A stretch of 64,000 nt of DNA. It comes from Nonomuraea cavernae. Lineage in GTDB: Bacteria; Actinomycetota; Actinomycetes; Streptosporangiales; Streptosporangiaceae. Below, in pieces: positions 1 to 7,690 of this stretch. Location: contig NZ_BMNH01000010.1 of assembly GCF_014646355.1 (NCBI RefSeq), forward strand, positions 124,001 to 188,000, in the 5' to 3' direction. Positions within the stretch are counted from its first letter, which is position 1, and the number at the start of each line of letters is the position of its first letter. A program made the position numbers and the translations under genes. The notes beneath the pieces were generated by a model. It saw only the letters and a program-made list of their open reading frames with translations. It did not search any database and had not been told where the DNA came from.

Positions 1-529
1 CTCCGGCCGCGCCGGGCGGGCGCCGCCCCAGGAACGTCCAGCCGTGCCAGGCGAACAACCCCGTCACCAGCGCGCCCAGCAGCAGCCCCACCGGGTGCAG
101 CGGCGACACGCCGGGCCCCGCGGCGACGGCGTACAGGGCGAGGCCCCAGCCGAACGACAGCGTCAGCGAGCCGAGCGCGATCATCAGGTCCCAGAACCGC
201 CGCCAGGCCGCGCCGTCGAGCCGGCGCCGGAACCACAGCCCGGCGTCCCGGACGACCCAGCCCAGCAGCATGGCCACCACCAGCGGATACAGCCCGAACA
301 GGATCTCCCCTTCGAGTGCCGGGTAGACGCCGAAGAGCGTCCCGGCGAGCGCCACCAGCCAGACCTCGCCTGCCAGCACGAACGGCGCCATGGCCGCGAC
401 CATCCGGTCCCGGCCCTCCTGGGTCCGGCCGAGCACCGGCATCAGCAGCCCCACGCCCAGGTCGAAGCCCTCCAGCGCGAAGTAGCCGGCCAGCAGCAGC
501 GCGAAGACGGCGAACCAGATCAGTTCCAT
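1..529 (-). CDS. cydB: Cytochrome bd-type oxidase subunit II, C-terminal part missing (window edge)
   Basis: Membrane subunit that pairs with the CydA-like protein just upstream on the same strand (10-nt gap). The visible 176 codons start at ATG and contain the characteristic GFDLGVG motif near residue 22 and several hydrophobic helices; the gene continues beyond position 1. Family members are about 340 residues, so roughly half is seen. An oddity: where E. coli CydB has WDGNQVWL (with Asp58, linked to proton entry), this protein reads VLAGEVWL, so the Asp and the Trp-Asp-Gly-Asn core are absent. The subunit identity is clear; whether it forms a standard quinol oxidase is not. Confidence 0.88.
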   Translation of the reverse strand, partial: MELIWFAVFALLLAGYFALEGFDLGVGLLMPVLGRTQEGRDRMVAAMAPFVLAGEVWLVALAGTLFGVYPALEGEILFGLYPLVVAMLLGWVVRDAGLWFRRRLDGAAWRRFWDLMIALGSLTLSFGWGLALYAVAAGPGVSPLHPVGLLLGALVTGLFAWHGWTFLGRRPPGAAG

Positions 530-539
530 CCCGGGTCTC

Positions 540-1697
540 CTAGAGGCTCAGCGCGGGGGCGCACTGGTCGTCAGCGGCGCCGAGGGCGAGGTCGCGCGGG
601 CCGCGCCTGACGGCTCTGGCGATGAGCACGTAGTCGGTGACCGCCAGCAGTCCCAGCACGACGGTGAAGCCGATCAGCGAAGTGGTGATCATCCCCGTGG
701 TCAGTCCGGGGGACAGGGCGTCGGCGACGGTGAGCCGCTCCCAGATCATCCACGGCTGCCGGCCCACCTCCCGGGCCAGCCAGCCCAGGATGGCCAGCAC
801 GAACGGCAGCGGCGTCAGGGCCATGAGCAGCGGATGGGCCCACCGCCGGCGCGGCAGCGAGCGGATCAGCGGCAGCATGAAGAACAGCACGACGAAGGAG
901 AACAGGTTGCCGCCCTCCATCATCAACCCCAGCGGCACCCCGGCAGCGCCGTTGAACTTGCCCTCCTGGACCCCGCCGAACTGGCCGTAACCGAAGGCCA
1001 CGGTGAGGCTGATGCCGATCGAGGCCATGACGACGCCGACGCGCATCGAGCCGGTGAAGAACTCCGTCTCCTCGCTGCGCCGGCGCAGCCGGTAGGCGCT
1101 CGCCCCGACCAGCACCATGCCGCCGGTGAACAGCCCGGCCCCGATCACGTGCGGGAACGAGAAGATCAGTGCCTTGTTGGTGAGCATCGCGCCGAAGTCG
1201 ACCAGCTCCATCCGGTCGCCCTTGACCACCGCGCCGGCCGGGTTCTGCAGGAAGGAATTGGCCAGCATGATGAAGAAGGCGCTGGCGTAGGCCGTCGCCG
1301 TCACCAGCCAGATGCAGGCCACGTGCAGCCATTTCGGCAGCCGTCCCCACCCGAAGATCCACAGCCCGAGGAACGTCGACTCCAGGAAGAACGCCACCAG
1401 CGTCTCCATCGCCAGCGGCGCCCCGAACACGTCGCCCGCGTAGTGGGACAGCCCGCTCCACGACAGCCCGAACTGGAACTCCATCACCAGCCCGGTGACG
1501 ATGCCGAGCGCGTAGTTGATGACGTAGATCTGACCCCAGAACCGGGTCATCCGCAGATCCAGTGCCCTGCCGGACCGCGCCCAGCGGGTGTGGATGATCG
1601 CCACCAGCGGCGCCAGCCCCAGCGTGAGCACCACGAACAGGAAGTGGATGCCTCCCGTCACCGCGAACTGTAACCGGGCCAGATCGAGCGCTTCCAT
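540..1697 (-). CDS. cydA: Short cytochrome bd-type oxidase subunit I (CydA-like)
   Basis: Multi-helix membrane protein of 385 residues, much shorter than E. coli CydA (522). By comparison with remembered E. coli CydA, the His near residue 18 (LQFAVTGGIHFLF), both Glu residues of METLVAFFLESTF, the His of SFPHVIGAG and the GRQPW motif are kept. The quinol (Q) loop is almost entirely missing: VQEGKFNGAAG replaces VQKTKLAAIEAE, keeping the Lys but not the Glu, and FSFVVL replaces FAFRIM, losing the Met that binds haem b558. Start: ATG at 1697 follows GGAGGAG by 8 nt; the GTG one codon upstream is also possible. Probably transcribed with cydB and divergent from the PadR gene. It could be a non-quinol-oxidising member of the superfamily. 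Confidence 0.85.
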   Translation of the reverse strand: MEALDLARLQFAVTGGIHFLFVVLTLGLAPLVAIIHTRWARSGRALDLRMTRFWGQIYVINYALGIVTGLVMEFQFGLSWSGLSHYAGDVFGAPLAMETLVAFFLESTFLGLWIFGWGRLPKWLHVACIWLVTATAYASAFFIMLANSFLQNPAGAVVKGDRMELVDFGAMLTNKALIFSFPHVIGAGLFTGGMVLVGASAYRLRRRSEETEFFTGSMRVGVVMASIGISLTVAFGYGQFGGVQEGKFNGAAGVPLGLMMEGGNLFSFVVLFFMLPLIRSLPRRRWAHPLLMALTPLPFVLAILGWLAREVGRQPWMIWERLTVADALSPGLTTGMITTSLIGFTVVLGLLAVTDYVLIARAVRRGPRDLALGAADDQCAPALSL

Positions 1698-1722
1698 CAC
1701 GTCTGCTCCTCCGTTACGCCTG

Positions 1723-1744
1723 CCTACATGTAGGTAGCCTACAT
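1723..1744. promoter_or_regulatory. Overlapping palindromes between cydA and the PadR gene
   Basis: Two overlapping inverted repeats: CCTACATGTAGG (1723-1734, perfect) and ATGTAGG-TAG-CCTACAT (1728-1744). They lie about 25 nt upstream of cydA and about 45 nt upstream of padR, so a bound protein could control both. PadR proteins often bind ATGT/ACAT inverted repeats, so autoregulation by the neighbouring PadR is the simplest reading (inference). Confidence 0.6.
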
Positions 1745-1786
1745 CTAGGCTGGCTATGCAGTGCCTGATTGCCTAGGATCTCTGGC

Positions 1787-2122
1787 ATGAACCCCGACGC
1801 GCTCCGCGGTCACATGGACGCCCTCCTGCTGTCCGTGATCGAGGACGAGCCGCTGCACGGCTACGCCATCATCGAGGCGCTGCAGGAGCGGAGCGGGGGC
1901 GCGCTCAGCGTGCCGACGGGCACCGTCTATCCGGCGCTGCGCAGGCTGGAACGCATCGGCCACCTGAGCAGCGAGTGGGCCACGGTGGGCGGGCGCAAGC
2001 GGCGCACCTACCGGCTGACCGGCTCCGGCAGGCGGCATCTGGAGGAGGAGCGGTCGGCGTGGCGTGAGTTCGCCAGCGCGATCGGCAGCGTGCTGCGGCC
2101 CGGGGTCAGACCGGCCGGGTGA
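1787..2122 (+). CDS. PadR family transcriptional regulator
   Basis: Winged-helix repressor of 111 residues. N-terminal signature LHGYAIIEALQE (residues about 24-35) and GTVYPALRRLE (recognition helix region) are typical of PadR; the remainder carries the wing and a short C-terminal helix. The ATG at 1787 is preferred over an in-frame TTG at 1769. Divergent from the cydA-like gene with palindromes between them, so it probably controls that operon and itself. Its 3' end overlaps the convergent membrane-protein gene by 17 bp. PadR genes are often found next to such permease-prefix membrane proteins. Confidence 0.88.
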   Translation: MNPDALRGHMDALLLSVIEDEPLHGYAIIEALQERSGGALSVPTGTVYPALRRLERIGHLSSEWATVGGRKRRTYRLTGSGRRHLEEERSAWREFASAIGSVLRPGVRPAG

Positions 2123-2765
2123 GCCGGACGCAGCGGGTCGCCCCGTAGACCTGCAGGCCCCAGAAGGCCGACGTCACCAGGTTGGCCAGCACGAGGGGCG
2201 CGAGGGTGCCGGCGGCGTGCGGCACGTCGGGGCCGAGGGTGAGCAGCAGGCTCAGCCCGCCGGTCACCGGCAGCGCGATGAGCACCAGCAGGCCCAATGA
2301 CCTGGTCACCAGCCGGGGCTCGCCGATCCACCGGGAGCCGCGGCCGAGCGCGAACAGCGCGAGCCCGCCGAAGACGCCGACGCCGAACTGCACCAGATCG
2401 AGCAGGAGCGAGACGGTGGAGTACCAGCCGGGCCGGGTGGCCCAGGCGCCCGGGTCGCCGGGGGAGAAGTGCCAGATCGCCGACCACATGAGCACGGTCG
2501 CCGGCACGCTGAGGAACAGCAGGGTCGCGAGCCACCGTCCGGCCGTGGCGGTCAGCTCCCGCTGGAGGCCCGGCGCCACCTCGGCGACCTGGCCGAACTC
2601 GTCCACGGCCAGGTGTTCGGCCTCCGCGCGCTCCAGCCCCTCGGCCTGCAGGGCCTCGGCCGCGTCGGTCAGGCTGTCGCGGGCCTCGACGACCAGGTCG
2701 CGCTTGGGGCCGGGAGGGCCGCACAGTGCCCGGCCGAGATCGGCCACGTAGTCGTCGATCAGCAT
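2106..2765 (-). CDS. Permease-prefix/DUF1700-like membrane protein
   Basis: 219 residues. The first about 75 are a soluble helical segment (LIDDYVADLGRALCG, then a Glu/Ala-rich stretch) like the prefix domain that often accompanies PadR regulators; after it come four hydrophobic segments (about residues 76-95, 115-140, 155-175, 185-205). No catalytic motif is visible. Convergent with padR, with a small 3' overlap. The short cytoplasmic N-terminus plus four helices suggests a membrane sensor or accessory protein; function unknown. Confidence 0.72.
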   Translation of the reverse strand: MLIDDYVADLGRALCGPPGPKRDLVVEARDSLTDAAEALQAEGLERAEAEHLAVDEFGQVAEVAPGLQRELTATAGRWLATLLFLSVPATVLMWSAIWHFSPGDPGAWATRPGWYSTVSLLLDLVQFGVGVFGGLALFALGRGSRWIGEPRLVTRSLGLLVLIALPVTGGLSLLLTLGPDVPHAAGTLAPLVLANLVTSAFWGLQVYGATRCVRLTRPV

Positions 2766-2830
2766 GGCGCAAGTCTACGAAGCCCGCCCTCGGGGATCGA
2801 TCAGGGATCTCCCTGATTCGTCCGGAAGGC

Positions 2831-2860
2831 TTGTTATGTAGGAAATTTCCTACATATAGT
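2831..2860 (+). promoter_or_regulatory. Promoter with embedded operator for the VOC-ArsR-AHSA1 operon
   Basis: A perfect 22-bp palindrome (2835-2856; arms TATGTAGGAAA/TTTCCTACATA) sits between a possible -35 (TTGTTA, 2831-2836) and a -10 (TATAGT, 2855-2860) 18 nt apart. The -10 is 7 nt before the ATG at 2868, so transcription would start at or next to the start codon (leaderless). A repressor on this palindrome would block RNA polymerase directly. The ArsR encoded in the operon is one candidate; the half-site ATGTAGG is shared with the PadR/cydA region. Confidence 0.65.
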
Positions 2861-2867
2861 GGCCGGC

Positions 2868-3221
2868 ATGTCCATCTCATCGATCCTCACCGTGACCGTG
2901 CCCGTCGCCGACCAGGAGCGGGCGCTCGCCTTCTACACCAGTGTCCTCGGCCTGGAGGTCCGCTCCGACAACCCCTTCCCGATGGGCCGGTGGCTGACCG
3001 TCGCGCCCAAGGGCGCCGAGACCTCGCTCCTGCTCGCCTCCTGGTTCTCCGACATGGCGCCGATCGGCGGCCTCGTCGTCACCTCGCCCGACCTCGACGC
3101 GCTGGCGGCCCGGCTGCGTGAGCACGGCACCGCCGTCGAGGGGCCCGACGACCAGCCGTGGGGACGCCAGTTGCTGTTCCACGACCCCGACGGCAACGGG
3201 TTCGTCGTCAGCCAGGCATGA
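2868..3221 (+). CDS. VOC family (glyoxalase/bleomycin resistance-like) protein
   Basis: 117-residue single VOC domain made of two beta-alpha-beta-beta-beta halves. It opens with LTVTVPVADQERALAFYTSV and ends with LLFHDPDGNGFVVSQ, both typical VOC segments; the final DPDGNGF loop is the usual family ending. ATG 2868 was chosen over the GTG at 2859 because the -10 element spaces correctly for a leaderless start. First gene of a three-gene operon; its stop overlaps the ArsR start (ATGA). Substrate unknown. Confidence 0.87.
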   Translation: MSISSILTVTVPVADQERALAFYTSVLGLEVRSDNPFPMGRWLTVAPKGAETSLLLASWFSDMAPIGGLVVTSPDLDALAARLREHGTAVEGPDDQPWGRQLLFHDPDGNGFVVSQA

Positions 3222-3589
3222 CGGCCGACCACGTGTTCACCGCGCTGGCCAGCCCGGCCAGGCGGGAGCTGCTGCGCCTGCTGCTCGACGAGGGAGCCCA
3301 GCCCGCCGGCCGGCTGGCCGAGCGGTTCGACATGAGCCGTCCCAGCGTCTCCGAGCATCTCAAGGTGCTCAAGGACGCGGGCCTGGTGGCCGAGACCCGC
3401 AGGGGCCGGGAGCGGCACTACCGGCTGGAGGCCGCGCCGCTCATGGAGATCCGCGACTGGCTCACGCCGTACGAGCGCTTCTGGAGGGAACGGCTCGCCG
3501 CCCTGAGCGCCCTGCTCGACGACCTGGATGACCTGCACGACCTGAACGACGTGAACGACGTGAACGAAAGAGGAGAGGACGATGGCTGA
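3218..3589 (+). CDS. ArsR family regulator
   Basis: 123-residue winged-helix protein: FTALASPARRELLRLLL, then DMSRPSVSEHLKVLKDAGLV (recognition helix) and RGRERHYRLE (wing). No Cys pair suggests it is not a classical metal sensor; it belongs with the ArsR proteins that accompany AHSA1-type genes. The C-terminus is an acidic D-D-L/N-D-V tail encoded by near-repeated codons (3519-3564). It overlaps the upstream VOC gene by 4 bp and the downstream gene by 8 bp, so translation is coupled. Probably represses its own operon at the 2835-2856 palindrome. Confidence 0.9.
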   Translation: MTADHVFTALASPARRELLRLLLDEGAQPAGRLAERFDMSRPSVSEHLKVLKDAGLVAETRRGRERHYRLEAAPLMEIRDWLTPYERFWRERLAALSALLDDLDDLHDLNDVNDVNERGEDDG

Positions 3590-4028
3590 GACGACGGCTG
3601 ACGACCGGCGCGCGATCCGGCTCGACCAGTTCCTGGCGCACCCGCCCGCCAAGGTGTGGCGGGCGCTCACCGACAGCGGTCTGCTAACTCGCTGGCTGAT
3701 GCCCAACGACTTCAGACCCGAGGTCGGCCACCGCTTCACCTTCACCACGCAGCCGAAGAAACAAGTGGGCTTCGACGGGATCGTCCACTGCCAGGTGCTG
3801 GAGCTGGAGCCGGAGAAGCTGCTGAGGATCAGCTGGAGCGACGGCAAGAGCGCCGACTGGACGGTCACCTGGCGGCTGGAGCCCGAAGGGCGCGGCACCA
3901 GGCTGTTCCTCGACCATGAGGGCTTCGACCCCGACGACGAGCTCCAGCAGCTGTCGCGCCGGATCATGGGAGGCGGCTGGCGATCATCCCATTTCCGGGC
4001 GATCGCCACCGTACTGGACACCCTCTGA
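3582..4028 (+). CDS. SRPBCC / AHSA1-like domain protein
   Basis: 148 residues with the START-like fold of the Aha1-C/AHSA1 family: HPPAKVWRALTDSGLLTRWLMP at the start (helix that closes the pocket), a central series of beta strands including WTVTWRLEPEGRGTRLFLDHEGF, and a final helix MGGGWRSSHFRAI. Such proteins bind hydrophobic ligands and are commonly encoded after an ArsR regulator, as here. No substrate can be deduced. Confidence 0.88.
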   Translation: MAETTADDRRAIRLDQFLAHPPAKVWRALTDSGLLTRWLMPNDFRPEVGHRFTFTTQPKKQVGFDGIVHCQVLELEPEKLLRISWSDGKSADWTVTWRLEPEGRGTRLFLDHEGFDPDDELQQLSRRIMGGGWRSSHFRAIATVLDTL

Positions 4029-4133
4029 TCGTCCGTGTCCCCGGACACCTTCTGATCACCCGCGCCCTCGGACACCTTGATCGCTCGTGCCCCCCGGCCC
4101 CGCTCTGATCGTGGGCGCCCCGGCCCCGCCTCT

Positions 4134-5318
4134 CTAGCGGCGCGTCGCCGGGGTGGCCCGGCCGTCCTGGCGGGGTTCGCGGCGGCCGGTGGCCGGCGGC
4201 GGCGGTGACGCGTCGGCCGCGATCACGGCCATGATCACCATGTTCTCGTCGTCCTGGGGCCCGCCGCGGCGGGAGAACCAGCGCAGCATCGGACGGCGTA
4301 CGTTCACCCGCACGCCGTGCGGGCTGAGCGTGTAGTGGCAGTCCTTGAGCCGCACTCCCGCCGGATGCGCGAGCCCGGCGAACCCGCACGCCGACAGGTC
4401 GAGGCCGTACAGGGCCAGGTTGGCCGCGTCGACCTGGCGCAGCGAGGTCACCGCCGAGTCGCCCCGGCCCGTCACCGTGGCCGGGCCGCGCAGGACGGCG
4501 CCCTCCAGGTCGGCCCGCGAGTCGGTGAGCCGCAGCGTGGTCGCGCCCGCGACCTCCACCCGGCGCAGGTTGACCCCGCAGCCCGCGACCGCCAGGTCGA
4601 GCGCGCCGTCGGCGCGCGCCCGGGCGGCGGAGAACCGGCCGGTGGCGGACAGGTAGGCGTCGGCGGCGAAGTGCGCGGCGTCGAACCCGGCGCTGCCGCT
4701 GACCTTGCGGAACGACACCGTGCGGCCGAACCGCGCGCCGCGGAAGGTCGCGCCGTGGCCGAGCCCGGCGCCGTCGAAGGTGGCGTAGCCGTCGAACCGG
4801 GCCCGCTCGCACGATAACCCGTGCCCGAAGGCCGCCTGGCTGAACAGCGCGTCACGGGACATGATCGCCCGGTCGAGCGAGACGTGGCCGCGGGTCCGGA
4901 CGCCGTGGAAGGACAGCTCACGGGCGAACCGCGCTCCGGCCAGCGACACGTTGCCCTCGAAGCGGGCGCCGAAGAACGAGGCCAGCCGGTCGAACCGGGC
5001 CTCGTCGAGCGACACGTCACCGGCGAACGTGACGCCCGCCAGCCGCACGTCGCCGGTGAACCGCGCGTGCTCCAGCCGGGTCCGGCCGGGCCGGGCGGCG
5101 GTCGCCTCGATCACCCGGGCGAGCAGGTCGCCGCTGAGCGCGGTGCCCCGCAGGTCGAGCAGACGGCCTGGGGACAGCTTCGCGAGCGAGGCGGTGAGGT
5201 CGTCGTGGGACAGATGTGACAGGCAGCGACCGTACGGCTGACGCGCGATTCCCGTGCAGGCGGCCGAGTGCGCGCAGGTGACCCAGTCCATGCATGGCTC
5301 ATACCCGCAAACGCTCAT
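4134..5318 (-). CDS. Pentapeptide-repeat-like protein, apparently without the usual C-terminal region
   Basis: 394 residues. A Cys-rich N-terminus (CGYEPC, then CAHSAAC and a CLSHLS segment near residue 32) is followed by a domain ending LLDLRGTALSGDLLARVIEA, then degenerate A-x-F pentapeptide-type repeats (ARFTGDVRLAG, ARFDRLASFFG, ARFEGNVSLAG and many more) to about residue 300. Related actinomycete proteins, as I remember them, continue into a linker and membrane helices; here the protein ends in a Pro/Arg-rich tail after WFSRRGGPQ. No membrane segment is visible. Function unknown. It lies divergent from the nuclease gene. Confidence 0.75.
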   Translation of the reverse strand: MSVCGYEPCMDWVTCAHSAACTGIARQPYGRCLSHLSHDDLTASLAKLSPGRLLDLRGTALSGDLLARVIEATAARPGRTRLEHARFTGDVRLAGVTFAGDVSLDEARFDRLASFFGARFEGNVSLAGARFARELSFHGVRTRGHVSLDRAIMSRDALFSQAAFGHGLSCERARFDGYATFDGAGLGHGATFRGARFGRTVSFRKVSGSAGFDAAHFAADAYLSATGRFSAARARADGALDLAVAGCGVNLRRVEVAGATTLRLTDSRADLEGAVLRGPATVTGRGDSAVTSLRQVDAANLALYGLDLSACGFAGLAHPAGVRLKDCHYTLSPHGVRVNVRRPMLRWFSRRGGPQDDENMVIMAVIAADASPPPPATGRREPRQDGRATPATRR

Positions 5319-5353
5319 GTCAAGGTTCGGTGATTTAAGGCTATAGCTCTATT

Positions 5354-5389
5354 TATGTAGGAAACTGTTCCCCACTCTGGGCCTACAGT
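5354..5389 (+). promoter_or_regulatory. Half-operator and -10 element upstream of the nuclease gene
   Basis: TATGTAGGAAA at 5354-5364 is identical to one arm of the 22-bp palindrome at 2835-2856; a weaker opposite arm (CCTACAG) lies at 5382-5388. TACAGT at 5384-5389 could be the -10, which would place the start of transcription at the ATG at 5397 (leaderless). Suggests shared regulation with the two upstream loci (inference). Confidence 0.4.
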
Positions 5390-5396
5390 GCCGGTC

Positions 5397-7079
5397 ATGC
5401 GCGTCTTATCCCGGGCAACCATCGCCGCGCTCGTCGTGGCCGCCCTCACCGCAACCCCCGCCGCCGCGACGCCGGCCACCCCGTGCGACACGCCGCCGAC
5501 CCACCGGATCGCGCAGGTGCAGGGGAGTGGCGACGCCACGCCCCTGGCCGGCCAGACCGTCCGGGTGGAGGGCGTCGTCACCGGTGACTTCCAGCGCGGC
5601 GACCAGCTGAGCGGGTTCTTCCTGCAGGATCCGCGGCCGGACGCCGACCCGAGGACCTCCGAGGGCCTGTTCGCGTTCGCCCGCGACACGGTCAGGGACG
5701 TCCGGCCCGGCGACCGGGTCCTCGTGACCGGCCGGGCGACGGAGTTCAACGGCTGGACCGAGCTGTCACCGGTGAGCGCGGTGGACGTCTGCGGCACCGG
5801 CGAGATCGCCGCGCTCCCGTACCGGCTGCCGAGCGACGGTCTGGAGCCCGTCGAGAACATGCTGCTCACCTTCCCGCAGCCGCTGACCGTCACCGAGCAC
5901 TACAACCTGGGCCGGTTCGGCGAGGTGACGGTCTCCTCGGGCGGGCGGCTGTTCCAGCCCACCGACCGGCGGGGCGTGGACGCGGAGCTGAACCGGCGCC
6001 GCTCGCTGCTCATCGACGACGGCTCGACCAGGCAGAACCCCGAGACGCTGCCGCCGATCGTGCGGACCGGCGACCTGGCCACCGGCGTCACCGGCGTGCT
6101 CGGCTACGGCTTCGACGCCTACCGGCTGCAGCCCACCAAGCCGATCGCCTACCACGACGCCAACCCACGCCCGTCGCGGCCTTTCCCGGTGATCGGCAAC
6201 GTCAAGGTGGCCTCGTTCAACACGCTCAACTGGTTCACCACGCTCGGCTCCCGCGGCGCCGGCACCGAGGAGGAGCAGCGGCGGCAACTGGCCAAGCTGG
6301 TGGCGGCGCTGAAGGGCCTCGACGCCGACGCGGTGGCCCTGATGGAGGTCGAGAACAACGGCCAGACCGCGCTGCGGGCCCTGGTGGACGCCGTAAACGC
6401 CGAGGTCGGGGCAGGCACCTACGCCGCGCTGCGCCATCCGTACCCCGGCACCGACGCGATCCAGGTCGGGCTCATCTACAAGCCGGGCAGGCTGACCCCC
6501 GTGGGCGAGGCGCGGGCGTCGGAGGACCCGGTGTTCAGCCGGCCGCCGCTCATCCAGACCTTCCGCCGGGCGGCGGGCGGCCAGCCGTTCACGATGATCG
6601 TCAACCACCTGAAGTCCAAGGGCAGCTGCCCGGACGGCGGCGGCCCCGACGCCGACCAGGGCGACGGACAGGGCTGCTGGAACGCCACCCGCGTCCAGCA
6701 GGCGCGGGCGCTGCTCGGGCTGGTCGAGGAGCTGCCGAACCCGATGGTGCTGGGCGACCTCAACGCCTACGGCGAGGAGGACCCGATCGACACGCTCGAG
6801 GAGGGCGGCCTGACCAGCGTGACCAAGCGGTTCGTGCCGGCGCCGCTGCGCTACAGCTACCTGTTCGAGGGGCTCGCGGGCGAGCTCGACCACGCGCTGG
6901 TCGGCAGGCAGCTGCTCAAGCGGGTCACCAGCGCGACGATCTGGCACATCAACGCCGACGAGCCGCGCGTCCTCGACTACAACACCGAGTTCAACCCGCC
7001 CGGCCTCTACCGGCCGGACGCCTACCGCTCCTCCGACCACGACCCGGTCGTCATCGGCCTGACCCTGCCCGGCCGCTGA
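5397..7079 (+). CDS. Secreted ExeM/NucH-family endonuclease
   Basis: 560 residues. N-terminal signal peptide (hydrophobic core up to ATPAAATPA). Residues about 35-270 form an OB-fold-like lamin/NucH-type region (VEGVVTGDFQRGDQLSGFFLQD). The C-terminal half is an endonuclease/exonuclease/phosphatase domain: VASFNTLNWF, DAVALMEVENN (metal-binding Glu), IVNHLKSKGSC, VLGDLNAYGEEDPI and SSDHDPVVIGL, containing the Asn, His and Asp residues of the family. Likely a metal-dependent extracellular DNase that provides phosphate or nucleotides. ATG 5397 is preferred over GTG 5388 because the signal peptide and the -10 spacing fit. Confidence 0.9.
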   Translation: MRVLSRATIAALVVAALTATPAAATPATPCDTPPTHRIAQVQGSGDATPLAGQTVRVEGVVTGDFQRGDQLSGFFLQDPRPDADPRTSEGLFAFARDTVRDVRPGDRVLVTGRATEFNGWTELSPVSAVDVCGTGEIAALPYRLPSDGLEPVENMLLTFPQPLTVTEHYNLGRFGEVTVSSGGRLFQPTDRRGVDAELNRRRSLLIDDGSTRQNPETLPPIVRTGDLATGVTGVLGYGFDAYRLQPTKPIAYHDANPRPSRPFPVIGNVKVASFNTLNWFTTLGSRGAGTEEEQRRQLAKLVAALKGLDADAVALMEVENNGQTALRALVDAVNAEVGAGTYAALRHPYPGTDAIQVGLIYKPGRLTPVGEARASEDPVFSRPPLIQTFRRAAGGQPFTMIVNHLKSKGSCPDGGGPDADQGDGQGCWNATRVQQARALLGLVEELPNPMVLGDLNAYGEEDPIDTLEEGGLTSVTKRFVPAPLRYSYLFEGLAGELDHALVGRQLLKRVTSATIWHINADEPRVLDYNTEFNPPGLYRPDAYRSSDHDPVVIGLTLPGR

Positions 7080-7272
7080 GGCTTTCCCGACTCTTTGCGG
7101 GGGCGGAGCGTCCGTGACAGCGGGGCCCGCGCCCGTCACACGGCGACCCGGCCGCGGTGCCGCGGCCGGGTCCCGGCATGGAATGCTGGCGGTGGGTACG
7201 TGGTTGACACGACTGCATCTCCACCACGATTCCGCCTACGACAGACTTTCCACGACATACGAGGAGCCACTT

Positions 7273-7647
7273 GTGGCGACTATCGAAGTAACCGAGACGA
7301 ACTTCAACGACATCGCCGACAAGGGGATCGTCCTGCTCGACTTCTGGGCGGCCTGGTGCGGCCCGTGCCGGACGTTCGGGCCGATCTTCGAGAAGGCGTC
7401 CGACAAGCACGCGGACATCACGTTCGGCAAGATCGACACCGACGCCCAGCAGGCGCTCGCGCAGGGCTTCGACATCAGCTCGATCCCGACGCTGATGGCC
7501 ATCCGTGACGGCATCGTGGTCTACGCCCAGCCCGGAGCCATCCCCGAGCCGGCGCTCGAAGACCTCATCAGCCAGGTCCGCGCGCTCGACATGGACGCGA
7601 TCAGGACCGAGCTCAGCGAGGAGCTGAAGCAGGCCGAGCAGAACTGA
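7273..7647 (+). CDS. trxA: Thioredoxin
   Basis: 124 residues with the complete thioredoxin fold: LLDFWAAWCGPCR (CGPC redox centre at about residues 29-32), IDTDAQQALAQGFDISSIPTL with the cis-Pro before TL, and a final helix. It catalyses dithiol-disulfide exchange in the cytoplasm. A GTG start is supported by GAGGAG 6 nt upstream; reading further upstream adds an unrelated segment. The C-terminal extension after the fold (about 20 residues, Glu-rich) is longer than in E. coli TrxA. Monocistronic, followed by a hairpin terminator. Confidence 0.93.
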   Translation: MATIEVTETNFNDIADKGIVLLDFWAAWCGPCRTFGPIFEKASDKHADITFGKIDTDAQQALAQGFDISSIPTLMAIRDGIVVYAQPGAIPEPALEDLISQVRALDMDAIRTELSEELKQAEQN

Positions 7648-7658
7648 CCGCAGTGACC

Positions 7659-7681
7659 GGCCCCGCCCGTACGGCGGGGCC
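7659..7681. terminator. Terminator between trxA and the convergent methyltransferase gene
   Basis: Perfect 9-bp stem GGCCCCGCC/GGCGGGGCC with loop CGTAC, 11 nt after the trxA stop and 9 nt from the convergent methyltransferase stop. No T run on the plus strand; may serve both directions. Confidence 0.7.
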
Positions 7682-7690
7682 TTCGCGCCG

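Noticed and set aside
5766..7139. Long minus-strand open frame (457 codons) opposite the nuclease gene
   Set aside because: High-GC codon bias keeps antisense frames open; the plus strand has clear signal peptide and nuclease motifs.
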